Shown: in pieces, positions 9,329-15,364 of the stretch
How positions within the stretch are numbered: position 1 is the stretch's first letter
How the letters are laid out: the number at the start of each line of letters is the position of its first letter
Assembly: GCA_000687975.1 (NCBI GenBank)
Contig: JIAB01000001.1
Location: forward strand, 2,952,001 to 3,016,000
Direction of reading: 5' to 3'
From: Lachnospiraceae bacterium AC2031
Lineage (GTDB): Bacteria > Bacillota > Clostridia > Lachnospirales > Lachnospiraceae
DNA: 64,000 nt
The notes under the pieces: model-generated
What the model saw: only the letters and a program-made list of their open reading frames with translations
Told to the model about the DNA's origin: nothing
Database searches by the model: none
Program-made: the position numbers and the translations under genes

Positions 9329-9372
9329 AAATGTGACTAAATGCAGAGATGCGTTTAGTCACATTTCTTTTT
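9329..9372. terminator. Bidirectional terminator between upp and the DUF975 gene
   Basis: A 13-bp inverted repeat, AAATGTGACTAAA at 9329-9341 and TTTAGTCACATTT at 9354-9366, flanked by A-rich sequence on the left and T-rich on the right. It can end transcription from both convergent genes. Confidence 0.88.
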
Positions 9373-9387
9373 ATAAATTATTCAAAT

Positions 9388-10689
9388 TTAGATACCGAAA
9401 GGAGTATCATCATTTGTTGGATTTGGATTAGCTGTTGAATCCGGATTGTAGTAGTCGCCACTTGGTAACGCACTTCCTGGAGTAGATGCATCAGGAGTTG
9501 CACTTTCAGGTGGATCATTCTTAGCAAGACTGTATGTGCTTGTGCTGTTTCCAGGATTGCTTGTTGGTGGCTTATAAGGCTCTGACGGAGCATAGCTGCT
9601 TGGAGCACTGTATGGATCAGGAGTGCCAGGCTGAGCGTATGGGTCCTGAACATTAGGTACACCAGGCTGAGCGTATGGATCTGGATTATAGCCACCAGGC
9701 TGAGCATATGGATCTGGGTTATAACCACCAGGCTGAGCATATGGGTCTGGATTATAGCCACCAGGTCCTACAGGACCAGCATTGTAACCGCCATTAAATC
9801 CACCCATTCCTGCGAATGAAGGAACATAGTAAGGTGATACATTTTGTCCGAAGTAACCATTTCTTCTATCAAGGAAGAACTCTGCATATGTTGCGTACAT
9901 ATATGGGTTCACGTAGAAGATAGCAAGGATTCCACAAGTACATGCAGCTAGAAGTGCCCATCCAATGAAGGAAAGCTCTAGTACGAATGTATCCCACTTA
10001 TAACCGTCCATCATTCTCTTACTCTGTTCAAGTGCCTCTTTATAACCAATGGTAGGATCTTCACTCAGGATATAATCTACCATGTAGTATTCGTAGCCCT
10101 TAATAATACCTGGGATAATAAGCAGGAGTGACCATAAGAACACGAACAGGTCTTTCATAAAGCAGACTTTAATTACGTTTCCGTATTGTCCCTTCTTAAA
10201 GGCGTACCCGACTTCTCCAAACTTTGGTTTCTCAAAAGAGTTTATGCAGAAATATCTGCGACATCCAACTCTAAGAGGGTTCTTTACAAAAACAGTAAGA
10301 CAAATGCTCAGTGCCATAGCGAAAAGAACGATAGCAATTAGAATAGGTGCCATAGCTCCCAACATGCCCTTCAAAAGAGCATCTTCTGCGTCTGAATAAG
10401 AATTATCTCCATGATCATCATCGTAATCATCATAATCATCATAATCGAAATCATCGTCATCATCTAAATTAGTGAGATCATCGAAATCGAAATCATCATC
10501 GTCATAATCATAGTTATATGAGTTATAACCAGTATTATTACTATTAATTCTGTTTGAAAGATTGTTTGAATAACTTGCAGATCCTGAGCCTGCTGCCCAG
10601 GTCAGTATCAATGCGCATCCGACACAAGGCCAGTAGTTTTTCTGAAAGGCAGCTTTTGCTTTTTCTTTGAGATAAGCTCTGTCGATCAT
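9388..10689 (-). CDS. DUF975-family membrane protein with Asp-rich loop and Pro-rich repeat tail
   Basis: 433 residues. The N-terminus (AYLKEKAKAAFQKNYWPCVG) and the body with five to six membrane helices match DUF975. Two additions stand out. Residues ~58-95 are almost all Asp, Tyr and Phe, placed between the first and second helices. The C-terminal ~150 residues carry a Gly/Pro/Tyr/Gln tail with three copies of an 11-residue unit (GGYNPDPYAQP), followed by looser copies and a Ser/Thr/Pro end. The acidic loop could bind divalent cations and the tail resembles flexible extracellular or cytoplasmic low-complexity tails, but both are inference. Function unknown. It is monocistronic. Confidence 0.82.
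   Translation of the reverse strand: MIDRAYLKEKAKAAFQKNYWPCVGCALILTWAAGSGSASYSNNLSNRINSNNTGYNSYNYDYDDDDFDFDDLTNLDDDDDFDYDDYDDYDDDHGDNSYSDAEDALLKGMLGAMAPILIAIVLFAMALSICLTVFVKNPLRVGCRRYFCINSFEKPKFGEVGYAFKKGQYGNVIKVCFMKDLFVFLWSLLLIIPGIIKGYEYYMVDYILSEDPTIGYKEALEQSKRMMDGYKWDTFVLELSFIGWALLAACTCGILAIFYVNPYMYATYAEFFLDRRNGYFGQNVSPYYVPSFAGMGGFNGGYNAGPVGPGGYNPDPYAQPGGYNPDPYAQPGGYNPDPYAQPGVPNVQDPYAQPGTPDPYSAPSSYAPSEPYKPPTSNPGNSTSTYSLAKNDPPESATPDASTPGSALPSGDYYNPDSTANPNPTNDDTPFGI
9662..9760 (-). repeat. 33-bp tandem repeat, three copies, inside the DUF975 gene
   Basis: Three head-to-tail 33-base units at 9662-9694, 9695-9727 and 9728-9760 differ by only a few bases. Each encodes one 11-residue GGYNPDPYAQP unit, so copy-number changes keep the frame. 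Confidence 0.92.
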
Positions 10690-10776
10690 TTTTAACCTCC
10701 ATTTTCTTGTTGATCATATAATAATAAAACATTTTAGATTATACGATATTAGTTAATAATTGTCTAGAATTTGGTA

Positions 10777-10805
10777 TTGTAAAAAGCGTTTTCATGCTTT
10801 AAGAT
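10777..10805 (+). promoter_or_regulatory. Probable sigma-A promoter of the 115-aa protein gene
   Basis: TTGTAA at 10777-10782 and TAAGAT at 10800-10805 with a 17-base spacer, about 48 bases before ATG 10853. Confidence 0.5.
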
Positions 10806-10852
10806 TATGTTAATAGAACTAGCTGATTTGCTTGTATTTGAGGGAGTTTATT

Positions 10853-11200
10853 ATGGGATTTGATGTATTTGATATTCATAGTGCTATAGGTAAATATTCT
10901 GAAAAAAAAGGTTATACTGAAGGTGTTAAGTATTACTTTAAAATGATTAAAAGTAACAGAGCAGTTAGAAACTCTCAGTATTTTCCGATTGTTAAAAGGT
11001 TTGATGCTGCACTAAATGATTTTGTGGCTCAGGAATCAACTACTGCGCTTGTAGATTTAACAAATATACTGCCGGAGTTTTATGGCGATGAGGATCTTCC
11101 GGATGTTTTCGTAGCAGAAGGCCTGGAGACTGCATTTAACTGTATATCAGAATATCTTATGCATCTGAGTGAGTTATATCACTTAGATTATTATTTATGA
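10853..11200 (+). CDS. Hypothetical protein (115 aa)
   Basis: Unrecognised. GAGGGAG sits eight bases before ATG 10853, which is preferred over an in-frame TTG at 10832. The protein is soluble and mixed-charge, with FDIHSAIGKYSEKKGYTEGVKYYF at the start and an acidic helical C-terminal half (LPEFYGDEDLPDVFVAEGLE) ending in HLDYYL. No signal peptide or membrane helix is seen. It lies 31 bases before the lipid kinase gene and may be co-transcribed with it. Confidence 0.7.
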   Translation: MGFDVFDIHSAIGKYSEKKGYTEGVKYYFKMIKSNRAVRNSQYFPIVKRFDAALNDFVAQESTTALVDLTNILPEFYGDEDLPDVFVAEGLETAFNCISEYLMHLSELYHLDYYL

Positions 11201-11231
11201 TTGGGGTAACTAATATAGTTGGGAGAGGTTT

Positions 11232-12170
11232 ATGTATTACTTTATAGTAAATTACACGGGCGGCAGCGGGAAGGCTAAGAAAACGTGGGACAGAGTCCAT
11301 CTGCTGCTGAAGCAGAAGGGCATTGAATATAAAGCATACGTTACAAAATATGGGGGACACGCATCTGAGCTGGCGAAGAGGATCTCTGAGCTGGATGAAG
11401 AAGATATAAGACTGGTTGTTGTTGGTGGCGATGGAACTATTAATGAGGTTCTAAATGGCATCACAGATTTTGAACGTATAAGATTTGGACTTATTCCTAC
11501 GGGATCGGGAAATGACTTCGCGAGGGGAATGAGTATTCCAAGAGATACTGATGAAGCCTTAGACAAGATTCTTTCATCTACAAGAGGAATAGATATCGAT
11601 CTTGGTGAGGTTACAACTGAGAACGGATATAAGAGAATCTTCGGTATCAGTTCTGGAATTGGTCTTGATGCAATAGTCTGCAAAAAGATGCTTAATTCAA
11701 AGATTAAGAATGCGCTGAATAAGATTAAACTTGGACATCTTGCATATATCATACTGACGATCACAACACTTTTCAGTATGGAAACCTATAAGGTAAAGGT
11801 ATGGATGAAGCTTCGTGATTCTGAAGGTGGTGAGCAGTCACTTAGCTTTAAGGATTTGATATTCCTTTCAGCTATGAACTTCCCTGCAGAGGGTGGTGGA
11901 GTTCCTATGAATCCTTATGCGAAAGCTGATGATGGTCTGCTTTCAATATGTGCGGTAAATGGCATACCGAAGTGGAGAACCTTCCTTATGCTTCCAGTTC
12001 TGATGAAGGCCAAACATGTTGGAAAAAAAGGCTTTATGCTTCAGGATGTAGAATATCTTGTGTTTGATGCAGACCGTCCTATGGTACTTCATGGAGATGG
12101 AGAGTATCTGGGAGACGAGAAGCATATCGAGATGAAGATTCTTAGAAATATTTTGAATGTTATGGTATAA
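11232..12170 (+). CDS. Diacylglycerol kinase-family lipid kinase (DagK/YegS type)
   Basis: 312 residues, typical of this soluble ATP-dependent lipid kinase family. The catalytic-domain motifs are complete: NYTGGSGKAKKTW at the start, the nucleotide loop VVVGGDGTINEVLNG near residues 60-75, and LIPTGSGNDFARG near 87-99. The C-terminal half is the beta-sandwich lipid-binding domain with NFPAEGGGVPMNP and HGDGE. It most likely phosphorylates diacylglycerol or a related lipid at the membrane for phospholipid recycling. GGGAGAGG precedes the ATG. Confidence 0.9.
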   Translation: MYYFIVNYTGGSGKAKKTWDRVHLLLKQKGIEYKAYVTKYGGHASELAKRISELDEEDIRLVVVGGDGTINEVLNGITDFERIRFGLIPTGSGNDFARGMSIPRDTDEALDKILSSTRGIDIDLGEVTTENGYKRIFGISSGIGLDAIVCKKMLNSKIKNALNKIKLGHLAYIILTITTLFSMETYKVKVWMKLRDSEGGEQSLSFKDLIFLSAMNFPAEGGGVPMNPYAKADDGLLSICAVNGIPKWRTFLMLPVLMKAKHVGKKGFMLQDVEYLVFDADRPMVLHGDGEYLGDEKHIEMKILRNILNVMV

Positions 12171-12187
12171 ACCTATTAATATACAAT

Positions 12188-12220
12188 AGGCGAGTGGGAA
12201 TAATCTCACTCGCCTTTTGT
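12188..12220. terminator. Terminator between the lipid kinase and rrf2-type gene
   Basis: AGGCGAGTG at 12188 onward pairs with CACTCGCCT ending at 12215 and is followed by TTTTG. It lies between convergent genes. Confidence 0.85.
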
Positions 12221-12622
12221 TTAGTTTTCTAATATGTCAGATAGTTTTTTAGAACCGAAGAAATCAGAGATAAGCTCATTATACTCAGTCCACATCGGAA
12301 GAGTCTTGCAGATCTTCTTTCTATTACATTTATATTTCTTATCGGCAATACATGCAACAGGAGAGAGTGGTCCCTCAGTTGCCTCAAGTATTTCAAGGAT
12401 TGTATAATCCTTTGGCTTACGGCTTAGTTTATAGCCACCGCCTTTTCCGCTGGCGCTTATTACTAGTCCGGCAGTTACCATATCTTTAACAATGATTTCC
12501 AGATACTTCTTGGAAATATCCTGTCTTTCGGCTATGTCTTTAAGAGGTATCAGGCCGTTATCTATATTCTCAGCCAGGTCAATCATAACTCGTATTGCAT
12601 AGCGTCCTTTTGTTGATATCAC
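12221..12622 (-). CDS. Rrf2-family transcription regulator, probable cysteine/sulfur regulator (CymR/IscR type)
   Basis: 133 residues. It has the family N-terminus STKGRYAIRVMIDLA, a winged helix (DIAERQDISKKYLEIIVKDM) and the wing SGKGGGYKLSRKP. Unlike classical CymR it has three cysteines spaced C-x7-C-x5-C near residues 91-105, close to the IscR iron-sulfur ligand pattern, so it may sense iron-sulfur status or redox. The start is GTG at 12622, fixed by AAAGGAGG at 12629-12636. It is divergent from metY, followed by cysK, and the gap holds palindromes that are likely its own operators. I infer repression of sulfur assimilation genes. Confidence 0.88.
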   Translation of the reverse strand: MISTKGRYAIRVMIDLAENIDNGLIPLKDIAERQDISKKYLEIIVKDMVTAGLVISASGKGGGYKLSRKPKDYTILEILEATEGPLSPVACIADKKYKCNRKKICKTLPMWTEYNELISDFFGSKKLSDILEN

Positions 12623-12666
12623 GACGTTTCCTCCTTTGATTATTTTTGGTTTGAAAAAGTGTAAAG

Positions 12667-12682
12667 CCTATTATAGCGTAGG
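12667..12682. promoter_or_regulatory. Candidate Rrf2 operator, site 1
   Basis: Inverted repeat CCTA-N8-TAGG, closest of the three sites to the regulator gene. It shares the ACCTA/TAGGT half-site with sites 2 and 3. Confidence 0.5.
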
Positions 12683-12715
12683 ATTTTAAGGATTTCAAAT
12701 TATATAAGAATAGAC

Positions 12716-12734
12716 TTATAGGTAAAACCTATAA
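12716..12734. promoter_or_regulatory. Candidate Rrf2 operator, site 2 (perfect palindrome)
   Basis: TTATAGGT-AAA-ACCTATAA, a perfect 8-bp inverted repeat with a 3-base centre, midway between the divergent genes. Confidence 0.65.
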
Positions 12735-12771
12735 CGGGGTATAATTTTTTGGGATTACTACTATAGTTAAA

Positions 12772-12805
12772 ACCTATTGACGCAGTAGGTGAATAATGTT
12801 AACAT
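12772..12805 (+). promoter_or_regulatory. metY promoter overlapped by operator site 3
   Basis: The -35 TTGACG (12777-12782) and -10 TAACAT (12800-12805) are 17 bases apart. ACCTA at 12772-12776 and TAGGT at 12786-12790 flank the -35 as an inverted repeat, so regulator binding would block RNA polymerase. The ~55-base leader is too short for a SAM riboswitch or T-box. Confidence 0.65.
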
Positions 12806-12861
12806 GCACACAAGTCAAACGAAAAAAACAAAAAAATGATTGAACAAAGGAGAATGAAATT

Positions 12862-14142
12862 ATGAGCGATTACAGATTTGAAACATTACAGTTACACGTA
12901 GGTCAGGAGCAGCCAGATCCAGCAACAGATGCGAGAGCAGTTCCAATATATCAGACAACATCTTATGTGTTTAGAAACAGCGAGCACGCTGCAGCAAGAT
13001 TTAATCTTTCAGATGCAGGAAATGTTTACGGAAGAATAACAAACTCAACACAGGGAGTTCTTGAAGAAAGACTTGCAGCGCTTGAAGGTGGTACAGCAGC
13101 ACTTGCAGTTGCATCAGGAGCAGCAGCAATCTCTTACACAATTCAAGCACTTGCAGCAAACGGTGGTCACATCGTAGCTCAGGAAACAATCTACGGAGGA
13201 AGCTTTAACTTACTTAACAATACACTTCCTCAGTACGGAATCGAAACTACATTTGTAAATGTACATGATCTTGATTCAGTAAAGGCAGCAATCAAGGATA
13301 ACACAAAGGCAATCTACCTTGAGACACTTGGTAATCCACATAGTGATATTCCTGATATTGAAGCAATCGCAGAGATAGCACACAGTGCTGGTATCCCACT
13401 TGTTATTGATAATACATTTGGTACACCATACCTTATCAGACCACTTGAGCATGGCGCAGATATCGTAGTACATTCAGCTACAAAGTTCATTGGCGGTCAC
13501 GGAACAACACTTGGAGGTATCATCGTAGAGGGTGGTAAGTTCGATTGGAAGCAGGGACACAAATTCCCACAGCTTACAGATCCAAATCCAAGTTATCATG
13601 GAATCTCATTCTATGACGTACTTGGTCCTGCAGCATTTGCTGCATATATCCGTACAATCCTACTTAGAGATACTGGAGCAGCTATATCTCCATTTAACGC
13701 TTTCCTGCTTCTTCAGGGTGTTGAGACACTTTCGCTGAGACTGGACAGACATGTGGAAAATACACTTAAGGTAGTAGAGTTCCTTAAGAATCATCCAAAG
13801 GTTGCTAAGGTAAATCATCCTTCTCTTGAGGATCATCCACAGCATGACCTTTATAAGAAGTACTTCCCTAATGGTGGTGGTTCTATCTTTACATTTGATA
13901 TCAAGGGTGGCCAGGAAGAGGCTTGGAAGTTCATTGATAATCTTAAGATCTTCTCATTGCTTGCTAATGTTGCTGATGTTAAGAGTCTTGTTATCCATCC
14001 AGCAACAACAACTCATTCACAGCTTACAGAAGAAGAACTGAACGAGATCGGTATCTTCCAGAGCACAATCCGTCTTTCAATCGGTACAGAGCATATCGAT
14101 GATATCATCGCTGATCTTGAAAATGGATTCGCAGCTATCTAA
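12862..14142 (+). CDS. metY: O-acetylhomoserine sulfhydrylase (O-acetylhomoserine aminocarboxypropyltransferase)
   Basis: 426 residues, the usual length for MetY. PLP-dependent Cys/Met-metabolism fold: the internal aldimine Lys lies in [12 protein letters not shown] (about residue 212), the cofactor-binding Asp in [11 protein letters not shown], and the substrate-site segment [15 protein letters not shown] precedes it. The N-terminus ([24 protein letters not shown]) is characteristic of the homocysteine-forming group. It combines O-acetylhomoserine with sulfide in the cytoplasm. AAAGGAG precedes the ATG. The divergent Rrf2 regulator and following cysK mark a sulfur regulon. Confidence 0.94.
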   Translation: MSDYRFETLQLHVGQEQPDPATDARAVPIYQTTSYVFRNSEHAAARFNLSDAGNVYGRITNSTQGVLEERLAALEGGTAALAVASGAAAISYTIQALAANGGHIVAQETIYGGSFNLLNNTLPQYGIETTFVNVHDLDSVKAAIKDNTKAIYLETLGNPHSDIPDIEAIAEIAHSAGIPLVIDNTFGTPYLIRPLEHGADIVVHSATKFIGGHGTTLGGIIVEGGKFDWKQGHKFPQLTDPNPSYHGISFYDVLGPAAFAAYIRTILLRDTGAAISPFNAFLLLQGVETLSLRLDRHVENTLKVVEFLKNHPKVAKVNHPSLEDHPQHDLYKKYFPNGGGSIFTFDIKGGQEEAWKFIDNLKIFSLLANVADVKSLVIHPATTTHSQLTEEELNEIGIFQSTIRLSIGTEHIDDIIADLENGFAAI

Positions 14143-14184
14143 TAGATAGAATTCTTATTGTACAAAGTTTCTAATAATACATGG

Positions 14185-14212
14185 TTGACAGCCCTCCTGG
14201 AAAGAATAAAAT
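14185..14212 (+). promoter_or_regulatory. Promoter of cysK
   Basis: A perfect -35 TTGACA at 14185-14190 and TAAAAT at 14207-14212 with a 16-base spacer. A short palindrome, GTTTCA-AA-TGAAAC, lies just downstream at 14223-14236, where it could act as an operator. Confidence 0.6.
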
Positions 14213-14265
14213 AATATCATGAGTTTCAAATGAAACAATTAATATGAAGAAAAGAGGAATTATAT

Positions 14266-15198
14266 ATGAGTAAGATATATAAAGGCACTGCCGAACTTAT
14301 TGGAAATACACCTCTTGTTGAGGTTGTGAATATTGAGAAGGAACTTGGCCTTGAGGCTACAGTTCTTGTTAAGCTTGAGTACCTTAATCCAGCAGGTAGC
14401 GTTAAGGATCGTATTGCTAAGGCTATGATCGAGGATGCAGAAGCAAAGGGCCTCCTTAAGGAAGGTTCTGTTATTATCGAGCCAACAAGTGGTAACACAG
14501 GAATTGGTCTTGCATCACTTGCTGCATCTAAGGGATATAGAATAATTCTTACTATGCCTGAAACTATGAGTGTTGAGAGAAGAAATATTCTTAAAGCTTA
14601 TGGGGCTGAGATTGTTCTTACAGAGGGCACAAAGGGAATGAAGGGTGCCATCGAGAAGGCAAATGAACTCGCTGCTGAGATTGAAGGAAGCTTCATTCCT
14701 GGACAGTTCGTTAATCCTGCAAACCCAGCTATTCATAAGGCTACAACAGGTCCAGAGATCTGGAATGATACAGATGGAAAGGTTGATATCTTTATAGCAG
14801 GTGTTGGTACAGGTGGTACTGTAACTGGAACAGGAGAGTACCTTAAGGAGCAGAATTCTGCAGTTAAGGTTGTTGCTCTTGAGCCAGAAGATTCACCAGT
14901 TCTTTCTGAAGGAAGAGCCGGAGCTCATAAGATCCAGGGTATCGGAGCAGGTTTTGTTCCTGATGTTCTTAATACTGAAGTGTATGATGAAGTATTTAAG
15001 GCACCAAATGAAGCTGCATTTGAAACAGCAAAGCTTCTTGCTAAGAAGGAAGGTATCTCAGTTGGTATCTCTTCAGGAGCCGCACTTTATGCTGCAATTC
15101 AGTTTGCTAAAAAGCCTGAGAATAAGGGTAAGACTATAGTTGCACTTCTTCCAGATAGTGGTGACAGATATTATTCAACACCTATATTTACAGACTAA
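14266..15198 (+). CDS. cysK: Cysteine synthase A (O-acetylserine sulfhydrylase)
   Basis: 310 residues, the standard size. The PLP Lys is in NPAGSVKDRIAKAM (about residue 45); the substrate loop TSGNTGIGLA and phosphate-binding GVGTGGTVTGTGEYL follow, with EPEDSPVLSEG and PDSGDRYYST at the C-terminal end. It makes cysteine from O-acetylserine and sulfide. It has its own promoter 55 bases upstream but lies just after metY, so both belong to the sulfur module under the neighbouring Rrf2 regulator. A strong terminator follows. Confidence 0.96.
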   Translation: MSKIYKGTAELIGNTPLVEVVNIEKELGLEATVLVKLEYLNPAGSVKDRIAKAMIEDAEAKGLLKEGSVIIEPTSGNTGIGLASLAASKGYRIILTMPETMSVERRNILKAYGAEIVLTEGTKGMKGAIEKANELAAEIEGSFIPGQFVNPANPAIHKATTGPEIWNDTDGKVDIFIAGVGTGGTVTGTGEYLKEQNSAVKVVALEPEDSPVLSEGRAGAHKIQGIGAGFVPDVLNTEVYDEVFKAPNEAAFETAKLLAKKEGISVGISSGAALYAAIQFAKKPENKGKTIVALLPDSGDRYYSTPIFTD

Positions 15199-15241
15199 TT
15201 TTATAGAATAAAGAATACCATCGAATTATTATAATATTTTG

Positions 15242-15284
15242 AATCAGCTATTACTTAACTTAAGTGATAGCTGATTTTTATTAT
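15242..15284 (+). terminator. Terminator after cysK
   Basis: AATCAGCTATTACTTA and TAAGTGATAGCTGATT form a ~16-bp hairpin with one mismatch, then TTTTATTATT. Confidence 0.88.
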
Positions 15285-15308
15285 TTATTGAAGAAAGGTT
15301 GTAGACTT

Positions 15309-15337
15309 TTGACACCTATAGTATGATATAGTATATT
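15309..15337 (+). promoter_or_regulatory. copA promoter with an inverted repeat in the spacer
   Basis: TTGACA (15309-15314) and TATATT (15332-15337) are 17 bases apart. CTATA (15316-15320) and TATAG (15327-15331) form an inverted repeat filling the spacer, the classic place for a metal-responsive repressor or MerR-type activator. Confidence 0.65.
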
Positions 15338-15364
15338 TGATTAGAGTAGACTAACTGGGTTGGT

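Noticed and set aside
9662-9760. CRISPR-like tandem repeat
   Set aside because: Units are contiguous with no spacers and encode an 11-residue protein repeat in frame.
12791-12861. A SAM riboswitch or T-box in front of metY
   Set aside because: The leader from the promoter to the ATG is only about 55 bases and shows no such structure; protein operators explain the site better.
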